A stretch of 64,000 nt of DNA from Nitrosomonas sp. Nm34 (GTDB taxonomy: Bacteria > Pseudomonadota > Gammaproteobacteria > Burkholderiales > Nitrosomonadaceae): NCBI RefSeq assembly GCF_900113925.1, contig NZ_FORD01000011.1, positions 32,145 through 96,144 on the forward strand. Reading direction: 5' to 3'. The position numbers were made by a program, and so were the translations under genes. Below, piece after piece: positions 1-10,215 of this stretch (position 1 is the stretch's first letter; every line of letters begins with the position of its first letter). Under the pieces are notes generated by a model. That model ran no database searches. It saw nothing but the letters and a program-made list of their open reading frames with translations, and was not told where the DNA came from.

Positions 1-1338
1 ATTCAAGAAAGCATAAGGCGCATACTCTAATACTGAAATACCGAGTGTTGCTGCATAAAAAGCGCCTGCCGTAGTCCATGGAATCAACGCTGTTGTCATC
101 GTGGCCCCTTCTTCTACCGAGCGAGAAAGCATCGCACTATCCAGTTGGGCTTTATGATAAGCGTCCTTAAATAATTGACAATTCAGAATGATCGAAATAT
201 ACGCTTCCCCCATTCCTATATTGCTGATAAATCCAGACACTATCGTCGTGACAATGAGCGTGCGCACATGCTTAATACGGAAAATTACATATTCAAGAAT
301 AACGGAAAGAAATTTTGCGTGGTGCAAGATACTGCCCAACGCCAACGCCATAATCGATAACAACAAGGTCCAGGCCATGCTATAAATGCCCCCACGACCA
401 AGCAAGGAATCGATATGGTCTATGCCTGTGCTACCAGGCTGATTGAGCCAGAGCGCGTTCAATACCTCGATGAAGTTTCTTTCTTGATAAAAAATGGCAA
501 TCACCATGGCCAGTACGATACTGCATGACATGCTTATTGCCGCAGAATAATTTTTAATGCTCATGCCGAACATGCACAACAACGGTAACGACGTGACCCA
601 TAGATTTAATTGGAATGTGCTTGCTAGCACAGTTTGAATCGCTGTTATCTCCTCTGCAGGCAATGCATAGTCTTCATATTGAAGCCCTACAAAGATAAAT
701 AGGATAAGCGTCAGTATAAAGGCTGGGATGGTGGTATACAGCATGGCATAAATGTGGCGATAGAGGTTGGTGCCGGCGCTGATAGCGGCGAGATTCGTTG
801 TATCTGACATAGGTGATAATTTGTCACCAAAGGTTGCGCCTGACACAATCATGCCCGCTACGATAGCCAGCGGAATACCGATCGCCTCTGCAATACTGAT
901 GAGTACCACCCCTATCGTTCCTACCGTTCCCCAGGAAGTGCCCGTTGCCAGTGACATGAGACTACATAAAATTAATCCGGTTGCAAGAAATACTGTAGGG
1001 TTGAGTAATTCCAGCCCATAATACAGAAGACTGGCAATTGTGCCACTGTGCATAAAACTTGCGATGATCATTCCAACCAGGATAAAAATATAAATAGCAG
1101 GCAGCGCATGACTGATACCCGTATTCATCATATGCTGTATATCAGTGAAAGTATGACCCAGCATAGCTGAATGGATACCTACCCATAGCAAGCATATGAA
1201 AATGATGGTATGAATATGGATCTCCAGCACAAAGAGTCCCAGCGAGATCATTAAAAACACACCAAGCAAACAAATAATCGCTTGGAGAATAGAGGGTTCT
1301 CTGCGATCTTCTTGTTTAAGAGAATTAGTCTGTGTCAT
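1..1338 (-). CDS. nhaC: NhaC-family Na+/H+ antiporter (3' end outside window)
   Basis: This is an inner-membrane secondary transporter that exchanges Na+ for H+ and so helps pH and sodium balance. The frame opens at an ATG at 1338 and stays open for 446 codons to the left edge, so the C-terminus is missing. The translation is a chain of hydrophobic segments. It carries the family stretch TGTSWGTVGTVG near residue 130 and GDKLSPMSDTTNLAA near residue 168, both typical of NhaC proteins. The N-terminal 15 residues are polar, as expected for a cytoplasmic start. It is divergent from the sensory pair that starts at 1820. The exact substrate cannot be read from sequence; malate/lactate antiporters of the same superfamily are an alternative. 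Confidence 0.88.
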   Translation of the reverse strand, partial: MTQTNSLKQEDRREPSILQAIICLLGVFLMISLGLFVLEIHIHTIIFICLLWVGIHSAMLGHTFTDIQHMMNTGISHALPAIYIFILVGMIIASFMHSGTIASLLYYGLELLNPTVFLATGLILCSLMSLATGTSWGTVGTIGVVLISIAEAIGIPLAIVAGMIVSGATFGDKLSPMSDTTNLAAISAGTNLYRHIYAMLYTTIPAFILTLILFIFVGLQYEDYALPAEEITAIQTVLASTFQLNLWVTSLPLLCMFGMSIKNYSAAISMSCSIVLAMVIAIFYQERNFIEVLNALWLNQPGSTGIDHIDSLLGRGGIYSMAWTLLLSIMALALGSILHHAKFLSVILEYVIFRIKHVRTLIVTTIVSGFISNIGMGEAYISIILNCQLFKDAYHKAQLDSAMLSRSVEEGATMTTALIPWTTAGAFYAATLGISVLEYAPYAFLN

Positions 1339-1813
1339 TTTTGTTCAGTTATTGATCAATCTAATCAGTTCTTGTGTGCTGCAGCTTGTATCTTAAGCAT
1401 GATTCGCATCACCACTGATTTTAAAACAGAGAAGTTAAAGGTGAAATTTGCCAGTCAAGCTATATCCATTTGAATAGTAGTCATGCAGTTCATCCAGGCA
1501 CACGCTATCAAACAACTATGTAAAAGCTTTTAAATACTCATGACCTCTCAATATTTAATTCTAATCTGTCTGTTCAAAAAATAATCAATTTCCTGCTACG
1601 CAAATATACTCATATACTCATCAAAATTTCTTGCGCGCTGAGAACAGCAAGGTGTAGTATTTTTTTTCTTGTAAATTTAAGAAGAATGAGGAAAACCACT
1701 TGTTTTTTCGTGAATAGCTTAATAGAAACTATGCTATTAATAGCTACTTTCAAGTTGAATCTTATCACTTAAGGATCTGTTGACATTAGCTGCTCTTTAA
1801 TTGAATAAAGGAG
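1339..1813. other. Intergenic region between divergent genes
   Basis: This AT-rich stretch of about 475 bases must hold the promoters of nhaC (leftwards) and of the regulator gene (rightwards). A good ribosome-binding site (AAAGGAG) ends at 1813. I see no gene, strong repeat or RNA here. Confidence 0.5.
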
Positions 1814-1819
1814 ATGGAT

Positions 1820-2227
1820 ATGACACAAAGAATTGCCCACGTTGATGATGATCCTGATATTCGAGATACTGTTCGTCAAATCCTAAAAAAGCACGGCTAT
1901 GAGGTCGACAGCTATCACACAGCGAATGATTTTCTCAACTCATTGAATGATCCTGCTGTAATTCCTGATTTAGCTATTCTTGATGTTATGGTCGAATCAA
2001 TGGATGCAGGCTTGAATACCTATGTAGAATTGCACAACCGTTTCCCTAAAATGCAGGCAATTTTTATGACTTCACTCGGTGATATGATTTTGCCTTATTT
2101 CGAAAATAAGTCACAAGAATGGATCTGTATCATTGAAAAGCCTATTGAACCCTCCGTTTTGTTGTCAATCGTCCGTGAGCGTCTGAAGACAGCCAAGCCC
2201 GAAATGAGTACTTCTCAGGATGGTTAA
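1820..2227 (+). CDS. Single-domain response regulator (receiver only)
   Basis: This is a 135-residue stand-alone CheY-like receiver. The acidic pocket DDD lies near residues 9-11. The phospho-acceptor Asp is in AILDVM near residue 55, the switch Thr in FMTS, and the conserved Lys in EKPIEP. There is no output domain, so it must act by protein contact or phosphotransfer. An in-frame ATG at 1814 overlaps the ribosome-binding site AAAGGAG (1807-1813), so ATG 1820 is the better start. The histidine kinase gene begins 2 bases after its stop, so the two are co-transcribed. Its target is unknown. Confidence 0.85.
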   Translation: MTQRIAHVDDDPDIRDTVRQILKKHGYEVDSYHTANDFLNSLNDPAVIPDLAILDVMVESMDAGLNTYVELHNRFPKMQAIFMTSLGDMILPYFENKSQEWICIIEKPIEPSVLLSIVRERLKTAKPEMSTSQDG

Positions 2228-2229
2228 GC

Positions 2230-3678
2230 ATGGCTACTGCCGATTTCTCCTGGAGCACGCCTAAACAGCAATTTAACCTGGACGGGAAAAAAGAAGGTGA
2301 ACAAAAATTAAGTGATGAAATATTAAGAGATAACATTCGCTGGTTTATCATTTTTCGATGGGCTGTCATTGGTGCACTGATTCTTTTTCAGATCGTAGCT
2401 CTAATAGCATCTGAGGAGCTCACTCAACTGGGAATCAGAGAACAACAAGTTTGGCCGCTTGCAATTACCGTTATTTTGAGTGCCGCCAATTTTGCCTATA
2501 TTTATGCATTGGATTTTTGCCAGCCTTTAAAATACAACTCACCTTCAATCAACATTTGGCTGCAGATCATTGTTGATTTATTATGTTTATCGATAGTTGT
2601 GCATTATGTTGGCAGTACCGCAACGCCTGCTCCCTTCTTCTATATCCTCCATATTGCCTTAGCATGTATCTTTTTCTCGGCGCTGGAAAGCTTATTTGTT
2701 GCAATCATAGTTTCCGCGATGTACACGATTGTTTTACTCGTTGAAAATGAAATGTTCTATCAAGTATCACAATCAATTCTTATAGATCCACGCTTTTCGA
2801 ATGAAAGCTTACAAAAAGGTAGAGTTCTAGTATGGATGATTGCACTCGATACTTTATTTTTTATTGTATGGTATGTTGTCTCACGCCTTACACTGGTTGT
2901 TCGAAAGCATGAGCAATATCTCCGGGATGCCTATGATCAAATCAATCAAGCCCAAATTGCAAAAGATCAGTACGCTATGCTGGTGACACATCAACTTAAG
3001 GCACCGCTTGATGCTATCCGTAGCAAAATTAATCTGGTCAAAGAGGGATATTGTGGAGAGGTGTCGCGTGAAATTGAAGATGTGCTAACCAGAATTGATA
3101 AACGTGGACATAATATGTCAAATTTAATCCTGGATGTACTCAGGCTTGAAAGACTGAAAACCGCCGGACGAAATACCAATGCAATGGGATACGTTGATAT
3201 TTCAGCAACTATTAATAAGTGCATTGATAAATTAGAACCAGTAGCAAATGCAAGAAATATTAAAATAAAGTTATCGATGCAAAATTTTTTTGCCTTTGGT
3301 ATTCCAGATCAGATAGAAATATTATTTGAAAACATCATTGCCAATGCAATCACTTATTCTTATGACAATGCAGAAATTGATATTACCTCTATCATTGAAC
3401 TGTCAGGTAACTTAGCAATTGTAACCATTGCTGATCATGGAATTGGCATCGAAGCAAAGGACTTGCCGAATATTTTTGACGAGTATTTTTATTCTCCAAG
3501 AGCGGTGATGCATAATCAGTCGTCTAGCGGCATTGGCCTATCCCTTGTCAAAATTGCCGCAGCTAACAATAATCTACAACTTAAAGTTGCCAGTGAACCG
3601 GGCTTGGGGACAGCATTTTCTGCCATTTTCCCGAATATACAATTTATAAAGGAGAATCATAATGAGCTTACATATTGA
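2230..3678 (+). CDS. Membrane sensor histidine kinase
   Basis: This 482-residue kinase has an N-terminal membrane domain of about six helices (roughly residues 38-225). A short coiled linker leads to the dimerisation box VTHQLKAPLDAIRSK, with the phosphorylated His at about 254. The ATPase domain follows, with the N-box NIIANAIT, the G1 box DHGIGIEAKDLPNIF and the G2 box SSGIGLSLVK. Its likely partner is the receiver protein encoded 2 bases upstream. No periplasmic ligand domain is visible, so the signal is probably sensed within the membrane. The same H-box style (H-Q-L-K-A-P-L) occurs in several bacterial kinases, so it gives no function. Confidence 0.87.
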   Translation: MATADFSWSTPKQQFNLDGKKEGEQKLSDEILRDNIRWFIIFRWAVIGALILFQIVALIASEELTQLGIREQQVWPLAITVILSAANFAYIYALDFCQPLKYNSPSINIWLQIIVDLLCLSIVVHYVGSTATPAPFFYILHIALACIFFSALESLFVAIIVSAMYTIVLLVENEMFYQVSQSILIDPRFSNESLQKGRVLVWMIALDTLFFIVWYVVSRLTLVVRKHEQYLRDAYDQINQAQIAKDQYAMLVTHQLKAPLDAIRSKINLVKEGYCGEVSREIEDVLTRIDKRGHNMSNLILDVLRLERLKTAGRNTNAMGYVDISATINKCIDKLEPVANARNIKIKLSMQNFFAFGIPDQIEILFENIIANAITYSYDNAEIDITSIIELSGNLAIVTIADHGIGIEAKDLPNIFDEYFYSPRAVMHNQSSSGIGLSLVKIAAANNNLQLKVASEPGLGTAFSAIFPNIQFIKENHNELTY

Positions 3679-3927
3679 TGTTTTATACCAAAGAAAAGTA
3701 GACTAAGCGGAAAAAAAAGGTAAAAGGATATTGATGGATTTTAGAAGCTGACTAGTCTGAATTCTATCAGAATAGTATTTTATGCAAATTATCGAGAAGG
3801 TTAAAATCTCTCCAGCGGTATCACAATACCCAACACTTTGTAAGTTTTGGACAAATAACCTATTAAAAGGTAAAATTCTGGATTCTTGAAATAGGCTAAT
3901 TAACAAAAACTGGAGAAAATTAATTAT

Positions 3928-4197
3928 ATGACAGTTACAACCGAGCAAAAAGCCCAGGTGGTGCGTGATTATCAAAGAGCCGCAGGTGATACGGGATCTC
4001 CTGAAGTACAGGTGGCACTTTTGACTACTCGTATTAATGATTTGATCAATCACTTCAAAACACATGTTAAGGATCATCATTCTCGCCGCGGCTTACTTAA
4101 AATGGTCAGTCATCGACGTAAACTACTGGATTATTTAAAAAAGAAGAGCAACGATCGTTATCTTGCGCTAATTGAGCGCCTTGGTTTACGCAAATAA
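3928..4197 (+). CDS. rpsO: 30S ribosomal protein S15
   Basis: S15 binds the central domain of 16S rRNA early in 30S assembly. The 89-residue product has the normal family length and the hallmark segments [18 protein letters not shown] and [21 protein letters not shown] ribosome-binding site (CTGGAGAAAA) precedes the ATG. It is followed after 122 bases by pnp, the classical rpsO-pnp order. In E. coli S15 represses its own translation through a pseudoknot leader; whether that holds here was not tested. The 249 bases upstream hold its promoter region and no gene. Confidence 0.97.
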   Translation: MTVTTEQKAQVVRDYQRAAGDTGSPEVQVALLTTRINDLINHFKTHVKDHHSRRGLLKMVSHRRKLLDYLKKKSNDRYLALIERLGLRK

Positions 4198-4319
4198 TTA
4201 ATTTATTAGCTTTCTTCCCTAATTAAGTAATCGTTTAATTAAACAATAAAAATGGGTTATCAAGTAGGGAAACAGCCAATCAAACAAGGATGATTACATC
4301 AATAAAGAAGGATTGCTAA

Positions 4320-6428
4320 TTGGAACTAGTAAAGAAGAGTATTACCTACGGTCGCCATAGACTTACTTTGGAAACCGGGGAAATTGCGAGACAAGCTCAT
4401 GGTTCAGTGATAGTTTCGCTGGATGATACAGTCGTATTGGTGACTGTCGTCGGAGATAAAAATATCAAACCAGGGCAAGATTTCTTTCCCTTGACCGTTG
4501 ATTATCAAGAAAGATTCTATGCTGCAGGTCGTATTCCCGGAAGTTTCTTTAAACGTGAGGGGCGCCCTTCCGAGAAAGAAACCCTTACTTCAAGATTGAT
4601 CGATCGTCCTATTCGGCCATTATTTCCTGCAGGCTTTTATAATGAAGTACAAGTGGTTGCAACCGTTTTATCAGCTGAAGTTGAAGTGGATGCTGACATT
4701 GCAGCCATGATTGGTGCTTCTGCTGCGCTAGTACTTTCGGGGATTCCCTTTGATGGTCCTATTGGGGCCGCCCGTGTTGGTTATATCAATAATGAATACG
4801 TACTCAATCCAACTACCACCGAATTAAAAGAAGCTCAGCTTAACTTGGTTGTTGCTGGAACACAGCAAGCGGTTTTAATGGTTGAATCAGAAGCAATGGA
4901 ATTATCTGAAGAGATCATGCTAGGCGCCGTTACGTTTGGTCATGAGCAAATGCAAGCAGTCATTAATGCTATTAATGAGTTTGTTGATGAAGCTGGCGTT
5001 ACTGCATGGGATTGGAAACCAGCTGAAAATGATCCGGTATTAATTGAAAGAATTTCACAATTGGCAGAAGCAGATTTGCGTAATGCTTTTCAATTAAAAC
5101 AAAAGCAAATTAGAAACGAAGCCATTAAAGAAATTTGGCAACGTGTCTACACAGAATTAGGTGTCGGTGCTGAAGAAGGTCCTGATGAGCAGTCCGTCAA
5201 AGAAATCGGCTTTGAACTCGAAGCTCGCATTGTTCGTAGTCAGATTCTTGATGGAGAAGCCCGTATAGATGGACGTGGCACAAGAACTGTGCGCCCTATC
5301 TCGATACGCCATGGTGTACTTCCACGAACACATGGCTCAGCATTATTTACACGAGGTGAGACACAAGCGCTGGCCGTGGCCACATTAGGAACCGCACGCG
5401 ATGAGCAGAAATTTGATACCCTACAGGGAGATTATACCGAACGCTTCATGCTTCATTACAATATGCCTCCTTTTGCTACCGGAGAAATTGGGCGTGTCGG
5501 TACGCCAAAGCGACGCGAAATAGGCCATGGTCGTCTCGCAAAACGTGCATTGGAAGCAGTGCTTCCTCCACCTGAAGAATTTGGTTATTCGTTAAGAGTC
5601 GTTTCGGAAGTGATGGAATCCAATGGCTCCAGCTCTATGGCTTCGGTTTGTGCAGGTTGTCTTGCATTGATGGATGCAGGCGTTCCCTTAAAAGCGCATG
5701 TGGCAGGTATTGCCATGGGACTGATTAAGGAAGGGAATCGCTTTGCTGTGCTTACCGATATTCTTGGTGATGAAGATCACTTGGGCGATATGGATTTCAA
5801 AGTGGCAGGTACTGAGAAGGGTATTACTGCACTGCAAATGGACATAAAAATTCAAGGGATTACCAAAGAGATTATGCAGGTAGCCTTGCTACAGGCTAAA
5901 GAAGGTCGGTTGCATATCCTGGATATCATGAAGAACGCTCTTCCCGCTACCCGGGAAAATATTTCGACTCACGCTCCGCGCATTATCAAGTTTAAGATTA
6001 ATCCGGAGAAAATTCGTGATGTGATCGGTAAAGGGGGCGCCGTCATCCGTGCGCTCACTGAAGAAACCAATACGACCATAGATATCAGTGATGACGGTAC
6101 AGTTACGGTTGCCTGCATCAATAGTGAGGGTGGGGAGCTTGCAAAGAAACGTATCGAGGATATTACCGCAGAAGTAGAAGTAGGTAAGATATATACAGGC
6201 GTAGTATTAAAATTGCTCGATTTTGGCGCAATTGTGAGTATATTGCCTGGCAAAGACGGCTTGCTGCATATTTCTCAAATTGCTCATGAGCGTGTTGAAG
6301 ACGTAGCCACTCATCTTAAAGAAGGACAAACTGTGCGAGTAAAAGTCCTGGAGGCTGATGAAAAAGGTCGGCTCCGTTTAAGCATGAAAGCGGTTACTGA
6401 GGTCGAAACAGAGAGCGTACCTTCCTAA
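4320..6428 (+). CDS. pnp: Polyribonucleotide nucleotidyltransferase (PNPase)
   Basis: PNPase degrades RNA 3' to 5' by phosphorolysis and is a degradosome component. The 702-residue product has the full architecture: two RNase PH-like domains (about 1-215 and 305-545) separated by an all-alpha linker, a KH domain with the GKGG loop (near residue 567), and a C-terminal S1 domain ([20 protein letters not shown]). The start appears to be TTG at 4320, with AAGAAGGA just upstream. No in-frame ATG exists before the first conserved residues, so a TTG start is the simplest reading. A strong hairpin terminator follows at 6469-6517. Confidence 0.97.
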   Translation: MELVKKSITYGRHRLTLETGEIARQAHGSVIVSLDDTVVLVTVVGDKNIKPGQDFFPLTVDYQERFYAAGRIPGSFFKREGRPSEKETLTSRLIDRPIRPLFPAGFYNEVQVVATVLSAEVEVDADIAAMIGASAALVLSGIPFDGPIGAARVGYINNEYVLNPTTTELKEAQLNLVVAGTQQAVLMVESEAMELSEEIMLGAVTFGHEQMQAVINAINEFVDEAGVTAWDWKPAENDPVLIERISQLAEADLRNAFQLKQKQIRNEAIKEIWQRVYTELGVGAEEGPDEQSVKEIGFELEARIVRSQILDGEARIDGRGTRTVRPISIRHGVLPRTHGSALFTRGETQALAVATLGTARDEQKFDTLQGDYTERFMLHYNMPPFATGEIGRVGTPKRREIGHGRLAKRALEAVLPPPEEFGYSLRVVSEVMESNGSSSMASVCAGCLALMDAGVPLKAHVAGIAMGLIKEGNRFAVLTDILGDEDHLGDMDFKVAGTEKGITALQMDIKIQGITKEIMQVALLQAKEGRLHILDIMKNALPATRENISTHAPRIIKFKINPEKIRDVIGKGGAVIRALTEETNTTIDISDDGTVTVACINSEGGELAKKRIEDITAEVEVGKIYTGVVLKLLDFGAIVSILPGKDGLLHISQIAHERVEDVATHLKEGQTVRVKVLEADEKGRLRLSMKAVTEVETESVPS

Positions 6429-6468
6429 TACAATATTAGTCTTATTCTAATGTAACTCCAAATTTGCC

Positions 6469-6517
6469 AAAGTAAGCGTTACCATATTTGAAGTAAATAT
6501 AAGATAACGCTTACTTT
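6469..6517 (+). terminator. Hairpin terminator after pnp
   Basis: A perfect 13-bp inverted repeat (AAAGTAAGCGTTA at 6469-6481 and TAACGCTTACTTT at 6505-6517) encloses a 23-base loop, 41 bases past the pnp stop. No long U tract follows, so termination may be partial. The rest of 6429-6811 (about 380 bases) shows no gene. Confidence 0.6.
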
Positions 6518-6811
6518 GTGTCTTCGATTATTCAAATTTTCCAGGCATTTCCTACTCTTTGTCATCCGCCTGCTCTTAAAATAAATACCAATAAAGCAGC
6601 CACAGGAGTGAGGTGGCAAATATAAAATGCTTTAATTTCCTGGGTTCATTAATTGATGACTCGTTCTGCTGCGGATGACGTTGCTTTGTAAATAGGTAAT
6701 TTAACCGCATTCCAATTTCTTGGAATGAAACAACTATCCGACTTCATTGCGTGATGCCCTGCACATGGAATAAAAATATACACACCTCCCCTCCAACTCA
6801 GAAATCCAGGA

Positions 6812-8164
6812 TTATTTATTTTTCACCCGTCGGCGCAGACGCCTTACTCCGAAATAAACGATCGTGAGTATTACTGGAATTGCAATCCCAGTGATTAATT
6901 CTACATTGATAGGATATCCTGCAGCTTTCGCTGCCTTAAGCCCATAGCCTACTATACCAAGCAAATAGTAACTCAGTACGACCACTGATAATCCTTCCAC
7001 GGTTTCTTGCAAGCGCAATTGTAAACGTGCACGATTATCCATAGATTTCAATAAATCACGGATTTGTGATTCCGTGGAAATATCGACGCGTGTACGCAGC
7101 ATGGATGAAGCGCGTGTTACCCGTAAAGAAAGCGTCTCCAAATGTGAGCGAACGATATCGAAAGTTCCCATTGTCGAAGTTACACGCTGTTTTCTAAACT
7201 CATAAAGCATCTGCAGCCCTTCGATACGCTCCTCTCTCAATTCAGCAATACGTTGCTGCATGATAGCGTAATACGTCTGCGATGCACTAAATCGATGGCT
7301 AGTCTGGGCAGAGATTTTCTCGATTTCGGAGGTTAATCTTGTCAATTCCCCTAGAAGACGCTGCTCATCTTCAATTCCGGGCAAATCATTACTAGTAATC
7401 AGCTCTGATAAGCGATCATCGTAACGCTCCAACTGAGGAACTATCCTACGCATGAGTGTCAATGGCAGTATAGTGAGCATACGATACGTCTCAATTTCCA
7501 GCAAACGTTGCACCAGCCTTCCAACCTGACGGCTTCGGAGATTATCATCATGGATCAAGATTCGGCTAAAACCATCTGCATGAATTTGATTGTCGCTCCA
7601 AACACTGGCGCTGCCTCCTGATACTTTGGAACCAATCACGGTATTGGATGCAAATAGACTGGCTAGCTCACTTAGACTACGGCTAGGACGAGATCGATCA
7701 TCCAGTGCAATATGCGTCGCAACCAACACTTCACCGGGCAGGCTGGCTAACCAATCTGGTGGTACAGAGGTAATGGCTGGTCTAGCAAAAGGAATATCGA
7801 ACGAACCTTTACAATAAACTGTATAGGTAGAATATTCGGTATGGCGTTCCCAACGTAAACGAAAATCTCCAAAGTCGGCACTGAACTGATCAAAGTGAGC
7901 ATTAGGCGGCAAAATATCGTTACGATGACAAAGTTGAACCAATAATTGGCGCTCCTGATCGACCCATTGCCGATCAGACAAAAGTACCAAATGAGAGAGT
8001 TGAGCAGGAATACTCACCAACTCATAAACATCCGCATTAAGCTCAGCATGAAGATCGTGTCGTTCTGAATATTCCGGAAGACCTAAGGGGTGCTTACCAA
8101 GCAAAGCGTGTTTATTAGTCATTGTTTGTGAAGCCAAAGGAGAAAAATCCATATTGCTTAGCAT
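6812..8164 (-). CDS. DUF3422 family membrane-anchored protein
   Basis: This 450-residue protein belongs to the DUF3422 family, recognised from the N-terminus (KHPLGLPEYSERHDLHAELN) and the regular helical middle. The first 230 residues look globular. Residues 240-380 are charged and helical, probably coiled coil. The last 60 residues hold two membrane helices (about 395-415 and 420-442) before a basic tail RRLRRRVKNK. It is probably an inner-membrane protein with a large cytoplasmic domain. No biochemical role is established for the family. An internal ATG at 8149 (MDFSP) is an alternative start. It is separate from its neighbours. Confidence 0.8.
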   Translation of the reverse strand: MLSNMDFSPLASQTMTNKHALLGKHPLGLPEYSERHDLHAELNADVYELVSIPAQLSHLVLLSDRQWVDQERQLLVQLCHRNDILPPNAHFDQFSADFGDFRLRWERHTEYSTYTVYCKGSFDIPFARPAITSVPPDWLASLPGEVLVATHIALDDRSRPSRSLSELASLFASNTVIGSKVSGGSASVWSDNQIHADGFSRILIHDDNLRSRQVGRLVQRLLEIETYRMLTILPLTLMRRIVPQLERYDDRLSELITSNDLPGIEDEQRLLGELTRLTSEIEKISAQTSHRFSASQTYYAIMQQRIAELREERIEGLQMLYEFRKQRVTSTMGTFDIVRSHLETLSLRVTRASSMLRTRVDISTESQIRDLLKSMDNRARLQLRLQETVEGLSVVVLSYYLLGIVGYGLKAAKAAGYPINVELITGIAIPVILTIVYFGVRRLRRRVKNK

Positions 8165-8454
8165 TCCTGAAATTTATGAATATTTAAAACAAAGATTACC
8201 ATATATTGATTAAAGCGATATTTCAGTATCTTCTGTTAGTTAAAAGAATTTTCTAGTGGATAATTCTGAATTAACTATCAGAGTTTAATAACAAGTGGGA
8301 TGAATCGAGTTGGAGTTTATACCTGATAAATAATTAATTTTCTGTCTGTTCTTAACACCACAACTGCAAGGCAGATAGTTTTTAAATGGTTTTTTTAGAC
8401 CATACCAGCAGTGTAACTCATGCCGTTTATAATATATTCGCAGAACATGATCTC

Positions 8455-9309
8455 TCAATGTATTGTCGGCCCGGCTTCACGAAAGATGGCGTCTATAGCT
8501 AGCGCGTCAAAACGGTATTCGCGATTGCAGATGTCGTCATGTATGACAACTTCGCCACATTCCTGCAAAATAGCATTAACTTCTGCACGGCCTAAAGACT
8601 GCAGCATATTATAGATTTTGGCTGGATCTTCGTGACAGCCGTAGCTGACCTTCTGAGCTTCAAAAATGCGGATGGCTTCTTCCGTAAACAAGCGAGTAAG
8701 AATTTCTTCAGCAGTTAATCTGAACATAGGCTGGTCTTGCACCGTTGCGGCAAGTGCTTCTATACGAGTCCATCCATCTGGATCCTGTTGATCGGCGGTG
8801 GGAAGCTTCTGCAGCAGGATGCCGAAAATGGCATTATCTGATGTCGTCAGGAATAAACGTGAAGGAAGCTGTTCAGACTGCTTGAAATAGTGCTCAAAGA
8901 CTTCGGCAATCGTGTCACCATCAAGTGGCACAATGCTCTGGTAAGCCTCGCGCATGGACAACATGTCCAAGGTCAGCACTAGCTGACCATCCCCCAGTAA
9001 ATCAGGTACTGGTAACATTCCTACCTGAGGTACATGTTTAGCCATCCCGCGCAAATGAAGACTTTCATCGCAGTCGATAACTAACATAGGAACCGGACCA
9101 TCACCTTTTAGCTGCACGGTTAGGCGTCCAAGTTGCTTGAGATTATTACTCAGTAAAAGCGTAGTAGCACTCATATCTCCAAGTAGCTGGACGACGGATG
9201 CCGGATAATTCCGATCTTGTAGCATTTGCTGCCATACGCTATCAAGATGCACCACTGCACCCCGTATATCCAGATTCTCTAATAGAAAACGTTGTACGTA
9301 GTTGTTCAT
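8455..9309 (-). CDS. hslO: Hsp33-family chaperone lacking two switch cysteines
   Basis: Hsp33 is a cytoplasmic holdase activated when its zinc-bound cysteines are oxidised. The 284-residue product matches the family throughout, including the N-terminal VQRFLLENLDIRGAVVHL and the C-terminal NAILQECGEVVIH. The redox switch normally reads CxC ... CxxC. Here the first motif reads GCHED (second Cys replaced by Glu) and the second reads HDDIC (first Cys replaced by Asp). One Cys therefore remains in each motif, with an extra Cys in LQEC. Zinc binding by four thiols is impossible. The protein may be constitutively active, use mixed ligands, or form a single disulfide. The gene stands alone with AT-rich DNA upstream. 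Confidence 0.9.
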   Translation of the reverse strand: MNNYVQRFLLENLDIRGAVVHLDSVWQQMLQDRNYPASVVQLLGDMSATTLLLSNNLKQLGRLTVQLKGDGPVPMLVIDCDESLHLRGMAKHVPQVGMLPVPDLLGDGQLVLTLDMLSMREAYQSIVPLDGDTIAEVFEHYFKQSEQLPSRLFLTTSDNAIFGILLQKLPTADQQDPDGWTRIEALAATVQDQPMFRLTAEEILTRLFTEEAIRIFEAQKVSYGCHEDPAKIYNMLQSLGRAEVNAILQECGEVVIHDDICNREYRFDALAIDAIFREAGPTIH

Positions 9310-10215
9310 TTTAATGATTCCTTTGCAATGCTATTTAAATCTGTAAAGTTGCTAATTTACGATATCACTTAATCAGATAAATATCTGTTTATGTTTTTTG
9401 TGGATAAGTTTGTGAGTAATTTGTAAATATTGATACCAAGATAGTTATCCGTAATAATATTTACTCATTGGATTAAGATTTAAATATATGTTTTTAATAA
9501 ATTAATTATAATTATATTATATGCTGAGGCGAATTTAATTGAAGTGGTGAGTATTGTTTAAAAAATTGTGAATTATTTCTTAATGTCAATATTATTTTAG
9601 AAGCCAACTAGAGAATTTCATGTGCTAAATATTAGGAATACTAATCCTGCTTTAAATAAAATTGAGTAACTGCTCATGGTTATATTGAATTATAGGACAA
9701 ACTTGTAGTAAAGCTTTACCTGGCTAGCTCAATAGGGATGAAGAGAGATAACATTAATCCAACATACCAACAAATAAATAGAGGCAATATAGGCCCTCTG
9801 CTCAAGTAAGTTTGACTTGACTTTTTTTTCTTAAATTCCAAAGTTTTAATTAAATTAATGTTAACCTGTTCCGGTACACCTTGGGGCTAAATAGTATTCA
9901 ACCCAAGAACTTCTTGCAGGGTATTTATTACCGTGATGCTATGCCTACTGAACTGCATGGGTAAGTGTGACAAGCTGAACGTTCTGGCAGTTCAGTTTTG
10001 TTACACTAGTTAGTTGAAGTGGTATTGGATATTTCAACCAAACTTCATTTTGCTGGCATCAAGCTAATGCGCTTGATGCTGCAAGTTCTAGTGATAACAG
10101 AAAGCAGCCATAAGTTAGCCTTTTAGCAGAACAATTTATACTTTGACAAAATAACACTACCTTGTTTTAGACAAGAAATCGCTCACCCTGAATCTCTTTT
10201 TTGTAAGATAGTATA
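9310..10215. other. Long AT-rich intergenic region
   Basis: About 900 bases hold no supportable gene. Positions 9360-9640 are extremely AT-rich and contain one perfect DnaA-box-like word (TGTGGATAA, 9399-9407). The right half has a long hairpin (9964-10007). The hslO promoter and the promoter of the methyltransferase gene must lie at the two ends. Confidence 0.5.
9964..10007. repeat. Long imperfect hairpin
   Basis: AGTGTGACAAGCTGAAC (9964-9980) pairs with GTTCAGTTTTGTTACACT (9990-10007) around a 9-base loop. One base is bulged and there are two G-U-type pairs. It is not attached to a gene end, so it could be a small RNA, a decayed element end or a protein-binding site. Confidence 0.45.

Noticed and set aside
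9399..9407. Perfect DnaA-box word in AT-rich DNA
   Set aside because: A single box without a cluster, dnaA/dnaN or a skew signal is not enough to call an origin.
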